DNA from: Paraburkholderia oxyphila NBRC 105797
Lineage (GTDB): Bacteria > Pseudomonadota > Gammaproteobacteria > Burkholderiales > Burkholderiaceae
Direction: 5' to 3'
Assembly: GCF_000685075.1 (NCBI RefSeq)
Contig: NZ_BAYD01000093.1
Span: 1-41,936, forward strand
Length of the DNA stretch: 41,936 bases
Part shown: one piece after another, positions 8,629-16,476 of the stretch
Numbering within the stretch: the first letter of the stretch is position 1
How the letters are laid out: every line of letters starts with the position of its first letter
Notes under the pieces: generated by a model
The model's input: the letters and a program-made list of their open reading frames with translations, nothing else
What the model was told of the DNA's origin: nothing
Database searches by the model: none
Program-made: the position numbers and the translations under genes

Positions 8629-9432
8629 TTATCCCGCGGTATAGCCGCCGTCGGCGTAGAGGGTGTGGCCCGTGTGGAAATCGGAGGCCCGCGAGCAGAG
8701 GAAGAGCAGTGGGCCGGCCAGGTCTTCAGGTTCGCCAAGTCGCCCCAAAGGCACACGTGAAAGGAAGTCCGAGCGAACCTTGTTGGCCTTTTCGGTATCC
8801 TCGAACATCCACGCGGTGAGTGGCGAGCGAAACACGGTCGGGGCGATCGCATTCACGGTGATACCGTATTTGCCCCATTCGCATCCCAACGCGCGCGTCA
8901 AGCCGTCCGTTGCCGCCTTGGAAGCACAGTAAGCGGAATATCCCGCAGGGTGTCCAAGTTTTCCTCTTGCGGACGAGACGAGCACGACCTTGCCGGGCGT
9001 TCCCTGCCGGATGACGCGCTGTCCGAAAGCTCTGGACAGGAGCCAGGCGCCCGTGATGTTGCCGTGCATCACCGTGTCGAAGCGATCAGGCGACATCTCG
9101 ATGATCGGGCAGGGGTCATTCAGCCCCGATCCGACGACAAGGATGTCCAGAGCGCCAAAGGCGGCTAGTCCGGCATCCATGATGGCGTCGCAATCGTCTT
9201 CCGTCGCCGGTCGGCGCGCGATGGTTGTTACCTCGGCTCCAAGCTCCCGGCATTCCTGTGCTGCTGCGTTGAGTGCCTTTTCGTTACCTGCGGCGAGGAC
9301 GAGCTTTGCTCCTGCCGCCGCGAGCACCTGCGCAGCGAGCGTGCCGAACGCTCCAGATGCGCCTGTTACTACTGCAACCTTGCCGCGCACCTCGAACAGC
9401 GACCCCGGCGATTTCAGCCATTCGGTATTCAT
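8629..9432 (-). CDS. SDR family NAD(P)-dependent oxidoreductase
   Basis: Classical short-chain dehydrogenase of 267 residues. It shows the cofactor motif TGASGAFG (TGxxxGxG, about 22-29), a Ser in VLVSSARG and the catalytic YCASK (YxxxK). The C-terminal LYADGGYTAG ends as in many SDRs. Its ATG overlaps the cupin stop as ATGA, indicating coupled expression. Six bases separate it from the 3-hydroxyacyl-CoA dehydrogenase gene. It would interconvert an alcohol and ketone in the pathway; substrate is not predictable from sequence. Confidence 0.9.
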   Translation of the reverse strand: MNTEWLKSPGSLFEVRGKVAVVTGASGAFGTLAAQVLAAAGAKLVLAAGNEKALNAAAQECRELGAEVTTIARRPATEDDCDAIMDAGLAAFGALDILVVGSGLNDPCPIIEMSPDRFDTVMHGNITGAWLLSRAFGQRVIRQGTPGKVVLVSSARGKLGHPAGYSAYCASKAATDGLTRALGCEWGKYGITVNAIAPTVFRSPLTAWMFEDTEKANKVRSDFLSRVPLGRLGEPEDLAGPLLFLCSRASDFHTGHTLYADGGYTAG

Positions 9433-9776
9433 ACTGCCGTCTCCGCATAGGGCATCACGACAAGCATCGTGGCCACCTCATTACTGTTGTTCTTGACCTC
9501 ACGTACCTCATTGGGGGGAATCGCACAGCTATCAAGAGGGCCGAGGACGACCTCTTGCGTGCCGATGCGGAGAGTCACCTCGCCGGCGAGGACAACGTAG
9601 ACTCTTTCCAGCGGCGCGCTATCCGGGCCGGCGCCTCCCGCCGGTAGAAAGTGCGAAAGGCCAACCCAGAACGAGTCCGGTCCACCCGGCGCGAAGCCCT
9701 GGAGCCGCAGCGAACGCATTTCGTGGTGGTTGGGAGCCTCATAACGCTGGGCCTCGCCGAAGCGGGTGACTTTCAT
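9429..9776 (-). CDS. Small cupin-domain protein
   Basis: A 115-residue single-domain cupin. Beta-strand pattern and the segment VLAGEVTLRIGTQEVVLGPLDSCAIPPNEVREVKN (about 62-97) match the conserved double-stranded beta-helix core, but the classical metal-binding His residues of cupin motif 1 are not obvious. ATG at 9776 lies 2 bases after the cyclase stop and is chosen because an upstream start at 9848 would overlap that gene. Small cupins of this kind accompany aromatic-catabolism operons as isomerases, lyases or ligand binders; the role here is unassigned. Confidence 0.82.
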   Translation of the reverse strand: MKVTRFGEAQRYEAPNHHEMRSLRLQGFAPGGPDSFWVGLSHFLPAGGAGPDSAPLERVYVVLAGEVTLRIGTQEVVLGPLDSCAIPPNEVREVKNNSNEVATMLVVMPYAETAV

Positions 9777-9778
9777 GG

Positions 9779-10621
9779 TCAGCCTTCCCCGTTCTCGATG
9801 CGGTAGGAACCGCGTTTGTCGACGATTGCAACGAGTCGGACGATACAACCGTCGCCCTGCGTCCAGCGCCAGGGGAACGCCGCGAAGGTGACGCGTTTGC
9901 CGGTGACCTTGTCGATTTCACCGCCGACATTTTCGATACCACAAATACCGGCGCTCAGAATCGCCTGGTGGCACGGTTCCCACTCGGGGAAATCTTCGAT
10001 GACCTTGCGGCCTGTCTCGCGCTCGTACTCCATGTTGACCTGGGGAAGCAGGCCATTCGGCCAGCCCGGGCCATGCGGCCCGATGGCCGTGCCGAGCGGA
10101 TGATCGAGCGCTTGTGTGTCCGTGCCGATCATCTTGACCTTCTTTTTGGCGAACCACTCGCCGGCATCCTTGTAGAAGCCGGGCGAATAGGCGTAATACA
10201 TGCGGCTGTCGCTGTAATGCTTGTGCCAGCCAGTGTTGACAATGACGATGTCACCCTCGCGGATCTGCGGGCTTGCCTTTTCGAGATCCTCCGCGGTGAT
10301 GACCTCCCACTTGCCTTTCGGGATCGATACCACGACGCCCGTGCCGAAAAAGTAGGGCAGTGGCACCTCGTCCATAAACGGCGTGCCTTCGACGACGTGC
10401 GCCGGGGCGTCGATGTGTGTTCCCGAGTGCATCACGGTGGTGATGCGCTGCGTGAGCACACCGGACTTGGCCATGTTGTGGAGGCGCTCGATCTTCACAT
10501 CTTCGAAATATGGCCAGCAGGGCTGCCCGAGACCCCACGGATGGCTGAGGTCGTAGAACTCCAGCCCCATATCATTATTTAAGTTCTCCTGATAGTTGAT
10601 GCCTCGGACGGTCACAGTCAT
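9779..10621 (-). CDS. Cyclase family protein (kynurenine formamidase/isatin hydrolase fold), copy 1
   Basis: A 280-residue metal-dependent hydrolase of the cyclase family. The family zinc motif HSGTHIDAP (H-x-G-T-H-x-D-A-P) is present, with the downstream block IVNTGWHKHYSD. Characterised relatives hydrolyse N-formylkynurenine or isatin, opening amide or lactone-like bonds. ATG at 10621 has GGAG 8 bases upstream; a second Met at codon 18 (before GLEFYDLSHPWG) is an alternative start. It is the first gene of the minus-strand operon, facing the divergent IclR regulator. A second cyclase-family gene lies at 17649-18425. Confidence 0.88.
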   Translation of the reverse strand: MTVTVRGINYQENLNNDMGLEFYDLSHPWGLGQPCWPYFEDVKIERLHNMAKSGVLTQRITTVMHSGTHIDAPAHVVEGTPFMDEVPLPYFFGTGVVVSIPKGKWEVITAEDLEKASPQIREGDIVIVNTGWHKHYSDSRMYYAYSPGFYKDAGEWFAKKKVKMIGTDTQALDHPLGTAIGPHGPGWPNGLLPQVNMEYERETGRKVIEDFPEWEPCHQAILSAGICGIENVGGEIDKVTGKRVTFAAFPWRWTQGDGCIVRLVAIVDKRGSYRIENGEG

Positions 10622-10669
10622 TTACGTACTCCGGTCTTGATATGTTGTTTGGGTGCTGTACCGCTATTC

Positions 10670-10683
10670 AGTACAATTGTACT
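10670..10683. promoter_or_regulatory. Perfect 14-bp palindrome, candidate IclR operator
   Basis: The sequence AGTACAATTGTACT is a perfect inverted repeat. It lies in the intergenic region between the divergent cyclase operon (start 10621) and the iclR-family gene (start 10847). IclR-type regulators bind palindromic sites of this size, so it is a candidate operator for the adjacent regulator, controlling both directions. Binding is inferred. Confidence 0.6.
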
Positions 10684-10846
10684 ATATCGCGGTGATGTGA
10701 ATACTAGCGGGACGGTAAAGCGAAACCATTGGGGTGAACCCGAGCGGACGTGGCTTTGTGCTCAATATATTTAAGTGGCTAGAACAGATGGCCTGTCGCG
10801 GGTCTGGCAAACTAACGGCATCTACTCAGCGGGAACGGAATGCAAA

Positions 10847-11659
10847 ATGGTTAGGCCAAGAACAGAGGAAGTTGAGCAACTTGAGGTGGAAGGTTCGCCG
10901 GCAGAGAGGCCGGCGGTTCAGGTGATAGCGAGAGCCGCCGCAGTGCTTCGGGCGCTCAAGGAACATCCAGATGGCCTCTCGCTTGGTGAGTTAGCGAAGC
11001 TTCTCTCACTGCCCCGGTCTACAGTGCAGCGTATCGTCGATGCGCTTCACGCCGAGAACCTGGTCATTGCTGCGTCACTTGCGAAAGGAGTGCGACTCGG
11101 GCCAGCGCTCCTGCCTCTGGCGGCGGCCGCAAAATTTGCGATCGTTGAAATCGCGCGCCCGACGCTCCAGCAGATCTCCCGCGAGTGCGGAGAGACCGTT
11201 GATCTCTCGCTACTCGATGCAGATAAAGTGGTCTTTGTGGATCAGGTCCGCGGCACCCATCGGTTGCGGGCTGAATCCGACATAGGCATTTCGTTTCCGC
11301 TGCACTCGAGCGCGCCTGGCAAAGCGATGCTGGCTGAACTTGATAGAGATGAACTCGATCGTCTCAAGGCTGCGTTGCGTCTAGGCAGGCTTACGAGCCG
11401 CACGATCGTTAGCTGGCCTGCACTCGAGGACGCGCTTGCAGAGATTCGCCGTACAGGCCTGAGCAGTGACCTCGAGGAAAATGCGGATGGTGTTTGCGCA
11501 ATCGCGGCATCGCTTCGCCTCCCCACTGGCGAGTTGGCAGCGATCTCGATACCGGTACCGACCCAACGCTTCCTGGACATTCGAGAACAACTGGAGACGC
11601 TTTTACAGGAACAGTGTGAAAAGTTGCAGCAACGGCTCCGTGGGAGCCGGTTCGGTTAG
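10847..11659 (+). CDS. IclR family transcriptional regulator
   Basis: A 270-residue regulator with an N-terminal winged helix-turn-helix (LSLGELAKLLSLPRSTVQRIVDAL, about 39-62) and a C-terminal IclR effector-binding domain (FVDQVRGTHRLRAES; HSSAPGKAMLAEL; GVCAIAASL). The ORF is open from a GTG at 10775, but ATG at 10847 with GGAA upstream gives a family-typical length and is preferred. It is divergent from the minus-strand catabolic operon, with a 14-bp palindrome in between, and probably regulates that operon in response to a pathway intermediate. IclR members can be activators or repressors; the sign cannot be told. Confidence 0.9.
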   Translation: MVRPRTEEVEQLEVEGSPAERPAVQVIARAAAVLRALKEHPDGLSLGELAKLLSLPRSTVQRIVDALHAENLVIAASLAKGVRLGPALLPLAAAAKFAIVEIARPTLQQISRECGETVDLSLLDADKVVFVDQVRGTHRLRAESDIGISFPLHSSAPGKAMLAELDRDELDRLKAALRLGRLTSRTIVSWPALEDALAEIRRTGLSSDLEENADGVCAIAASLRLPTGELAAISIPVPTQRFLDIREQLETLLQEQCEKLQQRLRGSRFG

Positions 11660-12108
11660 GACGCGAAACCCGGTCACCGTGACCGATACGAACATCACAG
11701 ATGGCTCAATGGTCTGCACCCGCTCCCTGTGGGTGCGTACTTCCGCGGCGGGGAGGCGCATTCGGGGGAGGCGCGTCAATCGTCGAGCCCGACAACTTGT
11801 ACGTGCCCGACACGGACCACGCTGGACGTTGTGAAGCTCGGCGGTTATTCCGGTCAAGCGACCGAATCTTGTTGCGGTGCTTCAATGGAGCCAGCGGCTC
11901 GCGTGCATCGAGGCGACAGAAGAGCGCCAGTCCCTGCGGAGGAGGTTATCGTCGCAGGTGTCGGCACTCCCGACGCTGGCCGGAAGCGGCACGCGCTACG
12001 ATTCGCGTTCGGCAATGATGGGCGACGCGACGCTGGCGCAGCAGGTCGATGCGCTCGCGAACACGACCGACAACTACCCTGTCGATCTGGAAGCGGCGGT
12101 GCAGGCAG
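11660..12108. other. Gene-free gap between convergent iclR and lysR genes
   Basis: About 450 bases with no recognised gene. Near its left end lie a 7-bp inverted repeat with a one-base spacer (11671-11685, CGGTCAC/GTGACCG) and a GCACCC...GGGTGC hairpin around 11716-11736, which could serve as terminators for iclR. A short plus-strand frame between about 11990 and 12110 (with RYDSRSAMMGDATLAQQV) has a protein-like composition and may be a fragment of a lost gene. I do not recognise it. Confidence 0.4.
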
Positions 12109-13020
12109 TCATGTGCAAAACCTTTGTGCCGCCGCCTTTATCTGCTCTTTTACCCACAGGACAGCAAGGTCGTGCTGCCGGTATTTATGCCACTGTATCG
12201 TCTCTTTCAATGGCGGTAGATCAATAGGGCAGGGCAGGACGCGCAATCCGCAAGAAGGGCCTAAAGCGTGTGCCAGCCGGGTGTGAAGGGTTGCAATCCG
12301 ACCTGTACCCACGAGCATACGAGGGAGCAGCCTAAAGCTCGGAGCTACAACCTCGCGTCGTCGGTGCAGTCCTCGCTCCAGCATCACCGTTTCGTCGATC
12401 GTGTGAACGCGTTCTATGCCCCATTGACACGCAACGTGGCCCATCTCGAGATATTGCTCTTGTGTAAGTCTCTTCTTTACGGCTTTGTTGCCCTCCCACA
12501 CCAGGCACGAAAACGTGTCTTCAAATAGTGGCTCGGAAGGGTGGCTAGCTGCGTTGAAGAAGTCCGGGACAATAAGCAGTTCCGCATCGCCATCCTCAAG
12601 TCGTTCTCGCGACTTTTCAGTGAGCACGGAAATCTCAAACTGCATTTTAGGTGCGGCTTCCCAGAAGAGTCGAAGCGCGTCCGAGAGCAGGATTTCGATT
12701 ACATAGTCGGAAGCCTCGATCCGGATTTTTCGACTCGATGTAGCGGGATCGAACGTTGGACGTGCTGTGGTAATTGCCTGTATCCGGAGCAGAACGTCGC
12801 GAACCGGGTCGACAAGGCTCTCACCAAGCGGGGTTAGAACCATAGTCCTGCCAACTTGCACAAGGAGTTCATCGGAGAAGAATTGGCGCAGGCGTGCAAG
12901 TCCGTTGCTGGCTGCTGGCTGGCTCAGGAAGACACGCTCTGCCGCTCTGACAACACTACGCTCCGAAATAAGCGCATCGAGTAGCACGAGCTGGTTGAGA
13001 TCTAGCTTGTTGAAACGCAC
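12109..13020 (-). CDS. LysR family transcriptional regulator (NodD/LinR-like)
   Basis: A 303-residue LysR-type regulator. The N-terminal helix-turn-helix is FNKLDLNQLVLLDALISERSVVRAAERVFLSQPAASNGLARLR (landmark at about 3-45), with the RFNKLDLN opening typical of the NodD/LinR/PcpR branch that controls aromatic and chloroaromatic catabolism. The rest is the substrate-binding domain. GTG at 13020 is chosen because GGAGGAG lies just upstream; the open frame continues 62 codons further but without similarity. It is divergent from the dioxygenase-led operon at 13291 and is its likely activator. Confidence 0.9.
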   Translation of the reverse strand: MRFNKLDLNQLVLLDALISERSVVRAAERVFLSQPAASNGLARLRQFFSDELLVQVGRTMVLTPLGESLVDPVRDVLLRIQAITTARPTFDPATSSRKIRIEASDYVIEILLSDALRLFWEAAPKMQFEISVLTEKSRERLEDGDAELLIVPDFFNAASHPSEPLFEDTFSCLVWEGNKAVKKRLTQEQYLEMGHVACQWGIERVHTIDETVMLERGLHRRREVVAPSFRLLPRMLVGTGRIATLHTRLAHALGPSCGLRVLPCPIDLPPLKETIQWHKYRQHDLAVLWVKEQIKAAAQRFCT

Positions 13021-13038
13021 GCTGGCTCCTCCGTTTGC

Positions 13039-13053
13039 ATTCACGCGGTGAAT
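13039..13053. promoter_or_regulatory. LysR-type T-N11-A box at the lysR start
   Basis: ATTCACGCGGTGAAT is an inverted repeat with 6-bp arms and a 3-base spacer, and contains the T-N11-A pattern bound by LysR-type regulators. It lies 19 bases upstream of the lysR GTG, a position suited to autorepression. A second repeat (TCATTG-AA-CAATGA, 13101-13114) lies nearer the divergent operon. Function is inferred. Confidence 0.5.
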
Positions 13054-13100
13054 GTACCACATTGGACGAATCAAGTTGAATGTAGGACTGACGCGCGCGA

Positions 13101-13114
13101 TCATTGAACAATGA
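13101..13114. promoter_or_regulatory. Inverted repeat in the lysR-dioxygenase intergenic region
   Basis: TCATTG and CAATGA form a 6-bp inverted repeat with a 2-base spacer, roughly midway between the divergent lysR and dioxygenase genes. It may be a second regulator half-site pair. No consensus promoter is evident to anchor it. Confidence 0.35.
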
Positions 13115-13290
13115 AAACGGCGGTACGGCACAACCTGCAGCATATGGAGACATCGTTCGTGAGTCCCATTTCTTCTTCCTGACGCGCGCGCTTGCGGGCC
13201 TATCAAATTTTGCGAAGCCGATGACGATCGCGTGTAACAACCGCATCGCCGTGGGCGAACTCGTCCCTCTTACAAAAAAAGGGCACTACC

Positions 13291-14271
13291 ATGACTATTC
13301 TCGGCATTAAAACGCTGATATATGGCGTCGAAGACGTCCCTGTCTGCACGAAATTCTTTGAAGACTTCGGACTTCCGCTCATTGAGAGCGATGCTGAACA
13401 AGCGGTGTTCGTTCTTCCCGAAGGCTCGAGTGTTATCGTGCGTTCCATCGAAGACAAGCGTCTGCCCAAGTGTGCGCTGGAAGGTCCAGGCGTTCGCGAG
13501 GTGGTCTGGGGGGTGGACACGCACGAGAGTCTTGGCGAGCTGATTTCAAGTCTCTCCACGGATCGAGCCGTGACGATTGACGACGATGGCGATGCTCACT
13601 TCTTGTCCGATTGTGGCTTGCCGATGGCATTGTCGGTTTTCTGCAAACGTCATATTGTAAGCAGTCCGGATAGCCTGAATGCTCCGGGAGCTGTTACGAG
13701 GCTGAACACGCATCGAAAATGGCGTCGGCGCGCTCATCCAAAGACGATTCAGCACGTTGTTTTCGCTGTCAAGGATTTCAAGAAGTCCTTCGCTTTCTTC
13801 CGCGACCGGCTTAAATTCAGAATGTCTGATTATCAGCGCGGATTCGGAATCTACAGCCGTGCTGCAGGAAGCAACAGCCACCACAACCTCTTCCTTATCG
13901 ACGCCGCGTTGCCGTTTCCGGGTTTGGACGGCCGGCCCCGGTTCCATCACGCGAACTACGGGGTCGAGGACATTGACGAGATCATGACCGGGGCCAATTT
14001 CATGGAGCGCAAGGGCTGGCCCAAATCACATCTTGGGCTCGGGCGGCACCGCATAGACTCCGCGTTGTTCTTCTATCTGCCCTGCCCGACGGGCGGCGAA
14101 GCTGAATATGGCGCTGACGGCGATTTCATCGACGATGCGTGGGTGCCGCGCGAATGGACGGTGCCGCTGTTCGGCTATGCACATTTCGTTCACAACCTCC
14201 CGGAATGGCTGCGCGAAGCGCCAGCGTGGGAATTCAAGTACATGGATAGCAACGGTCAGCTGCCCGATTGA
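13291..14271 (+). CDS. Extradiol-dioxygenase-like VOC family protein
   Basis: A 326-residue two-module vicinal-oxygen-chelate protein. The second module carries a complete 2-His-1-Glu set: His155 (TIQHVVFAV), His220 (RFHHANYGVED) and Glu272 (GGEAEYGADGD). The spacings (65 and 52) are close to those of the iron ligands in 2,3-dihydroxybiphenyl 1,2-dioxygenase (146, 210, 260). This supports Fe(II)-dependent meta-cleavage of a catechol-type ring rather than a simple glyoxalase. It opens the plus-strand operon, with AAAGGG before ATG, and overlaps or abuts the FAD monooxygenase that could supply its dihydroxylated substrate. Confidence 0.85.
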   Translation: MTILGIKTLIYGVEDVPVCTKFFEDFGLPLIESDAEQAVFVLPEGSSVIVRSIEDKRLPKCALEGPGVREVVWGVDTHESLGELISSLSTDRAVTIDDDGDAHFLSDCGLPMALSVFCKRHIVSSPDSLNAPGAVTRLNTHRKWRRRAHPKTIQHVVFAVKDFKKSFAFFRDRLKFRMSDYQRGFGIYSRAAGSNSHHNLFLIDAALPFPGLDGRPRFHHANYGVEDIDEIMTGANFMERKGWPKSHLGLGRHRIDSALFFYLPCPTGGEAEYGADGDFIDDAWVPREWTVPLFGYAHFVHNLPEWLREAPAWEFKYMDSNGQLPD

Positions 14272-14327
14272 GCGGCCGACGGGATAAGAGGAGGCGACGA
14301 CGGGTCGCTACCGAAGAGGAGATAGTT

Positions 14328-15467
14328 GTGGGAAATATCAAGAAAGTTCTGATCGTCGGTGGCGGTATCGCCGGCCTTACGGCGGCGATCGCGCTGAGGC
14401 GACGGGGAATCGAGTCGGTCGTCATCGAGAGAAATCCGGCGTGGTCGGTCTATGGCGTTGGCATCATCCAGCCATCAAACATGCTCCGCGCACTGGCAAG
14501 CATCGGTCTTGGTGAACGGTGTCTCGCATCCGGCCGCGGCTTCAATGGCTGGCGCTTCTGTGAGGCGAATGGCGCGGTGTTAGCCGAAGCCGCTGCGTTC
14601 AACGTCGCGGGTCCGGCGTACCCGGCGGTGAACGGCATCACCCGTCCGGCCCTGCACAAGATTCTGACGGACTCGGTATTGGGACAAGGAACCGAGGTAC
14701 GTCTTGGCATCACGATCGAGACGTTGCACGACAGCGGCGACAAAGTTGACGTGATCTTTTCGAACGGTGCACCGGAGTCTTTTGATCTCGTGATTGGCGC
14801 GGATGGCGCGTATTCACAACTGCGTGGTCTGCTCTTCAAAGATGCGGTTCGTCCGCAGTACACCGGGCAAAGCGTCTGGCGATACAACTTTCCACGTCCC
14901 GAAGGTTTCGACTGGGGTTGCATGTACTTCGGGAAACGCAGTAAAGCGGGCCTCGTCCCGTTGACCGAGTCGATGATGTATCTCTTCCTCGTCACGGCCG
15001 AGCAAGGCAATCCGCGCATGCCAGGCGATCAGCTCGGGAGTCTTCTTCGCGAGCGGATGAGTGAATACGGCGGTTTGATCGCTGAGCTTCGCGAGCTCGT
15101 CACCGATTCTTCCGCTGTCGTCTATCGACCGATGGAAGTCATGCTGCTTCCGCAGCCCTGGCATCGAGGGCGGGTGTTGCTCATTGGCGATGCGGCGCAC
15201 TCGAGCACGCCGCACCTCGCCGAAGGCGCGGCAATGGCGATCGAGGACTCCGCCGTGCTCGCCGACATGCTCGGCGCAAACGCCGACATTGAAGCAACGC
15301 TTCAAGCATTCTGGGAGCGCCGCGCGCCGCGCGCGCAGCTCGTCTACGAAACAGGCGTCCAGCTCGGCGAATGGGAGCAGGCGGAATGGCGAGGCGAACC
15401 CGCCGCTGGCGCCGCCTACAACGAGGCATTCGATAAAGCATACCAGGTGCTTGGCGAACCTGTCTGA
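14328..15467 (+). CDS. FAD-dependent aromatic monooxygenase (group A)
   Basis: A 379-residue class A flavoprotein hydroxylase. It has the dinucleotide motif VGGGIAGLTAAIAL (GxGxxG, about 10-23), the DG motif IGADGAYSQLR, and the GD motif VLLIGDAAHSSTPHLAEGAAMAIEDS. Relatives include salicylate hydroxylase and 6-hydroxynicotinate 3-monooxygenase, which hydroxylate phenol rings with NAD(P)H and O2. GTG at 14328 is preferred, with GAAGAGGAG just before it; a longer TTG start at 14268 overlaps the VOC gene and adds a basic, low-complexity leader. It likely prepares a ring for the extradiol dioxygenase. Confidence 0.88.
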   Translation: MGNIKKVLIVGGGIAGLTAAIALRRRGIESVVIERNPAWSVYGVGIIQPSNMLRALASIGLGERCLASGRGFNGWRFCEANGAVLAEAAAFNVAGPAYPAVNGITRPALHKILTDSVLGQGTEVRLGITIETLHDSGDKVDVIFSNGAPESFDLVIGADGAYSQLRGLLFKDAVRPQYTGQSVWRYNFPRPEGFDWGCMYFGKRSKAGLVPLTESMMYLFLVTAEQGNPRMPGDQLGSLLRERMSEYGGLIAELRELVTDSSAVVYRPMEVMLLPQPWHRGRVLLIGDAAHSSTPHLAEGAAMAIEDSAVLADMLGANADIEATLQAFWERRAPRAQLVYETGVQLGEWEQAEWRGEPAAGAAYNEAFDKAYQVLGEPV

Positions 15468-15482
15468 TAGTACGAGGCACGT

Positions 15483-16409
15483 ATGAACAAGGTCATTATT
15501 AGCTGCGCCGTGACGGGCGCCATCCATACTCCGACGATGTCCGAGCATCTGCCGCTTTCCCCGGCCCAAATCGCCGAGCAAGCGATCGAAGCAGCGGAGG
15601 CCGGCGCGGCCATTTTGCACCTGCACGCTCGAGATCCGAAGGACGGGCGTCCGACAGCCGATCCCGCGGTGTTTCAACAGTTTGTGCCTGAGATCGCACG
15701 TTCGACGAATGCCGTCGTGAATATCACGACAGGCGGAAGTACGAGCATGACGCTTGCCGAACGGCTTGCATACCCGCTGATGGCGAAGCCCGAAATGTGC
15801 TCTCTGAACATGGGCTCGATGAACTTCTCGATCCATCCTGCAGCGCGCAAGATCAAAGAGTGGCGGTTCGACTGGGAAAAGCCATACGTCGAGGGAACGG
15901 AGGACATCATATTCCGAAACACGTTTCGCGACATTCGGCAGATCGTTGAGCAGCTCAGCGAATCCGGTACTCGGTTCGAGTTCGAATGCTATGACGTTGG
16001 CCATCTCTACAACCTGGCGCATTTCGTCGACGAAGGCATCCTCAAACCGCCGTATTTTATTCAGTCGATTTTCGGGATTCTGGGTGGCATGGGCCCCGAT
16101 CCCGAGAACCTCGCTGTGATGCGGACGACAGCTGACCGTTTGTTTGGCCGGCAAAACTATCGGTTTTCGGTCCTCGGCGCCGGGCGCCACCAGATGTCGC
16201 TGCTCACCGCCGGAGCCGTCTTCGGCGGGAATGTCCGCGTTGGCCTGGAGGATAGTTTGTATCTGGAGCGTGGGAAGCTTGCGACGTCGAATGCCGCGCA
16301 AGTGCAGAAGATCCGCCGGATTCTGCAGGAACTCTCGCTGGAAGTCGCAACCCCGGACGAAGCACGTGAAATGCTTCAGTTGAAGGGCGCGGCAAACACT
16401 TCCTTCTAG
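15483..16409 (+). CDS. Beta-keto acid cleavage enzyme (BKACE, DUF849), copy 2
   Basis: A 308-residue BKACE with the zinc pair His46/His48 in ILHLHARDP, the same numbering as in Kce, and the RVGLEDSLYL loop. It is highly similar along its whole length to copy 1 at 6765-7703 (shared blocks include NMGSMNFSIHPAA, GTEDIIFRNTFRDIR and FEFECYDVGHLYNLAHFVD). Here it sits between a flavin hydroxylase and an alpha/beta hydrolase. The two copies may act on successive or homologous beta-keto acids, or reflect a recent duplication within one pathway. Confidence 0.9.
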   Translation: MNKVIISCAVTGAIHTPTMSEHLPLSPAQIAEQAIEAAEAGAAILHLHARDPKDGRPTADPAVFQQFVPEIARSTNAVVNITTGGSTSMTLAERLAYPLMAKPEMCSLNMGSMNFSIHPAARKIKEWRFDWEKPYVEGTEDIIFRNTFRDIRQIVEQLSESGTRFEFECYDVGHLYNLAHFVDEGILKPPYFIQSIFGILGGMGPDPENLAVMRTTADRLFGRQNYRFSVLGAGRHQMSLLTAGAVFGGNVRVGLEDSLYLERGKLATSNAAQVQKIRRILQELSLEVATPDEAREMLQLKGAANTSF

Positions 16410-16476
16410 CGTCCAATTGTCGTCGCCGGTGCGCTCGAGCGTCGGCGTTTATCACTTTCGATTTGAAGAGGTAGCA

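Noticed and set aside
14814..16301. 495-codon open frame on the minus strand
   Set aside because: It is antisense to the FAD monooxygenase and BKACE genes, both of which have full sets of conserved motifs.
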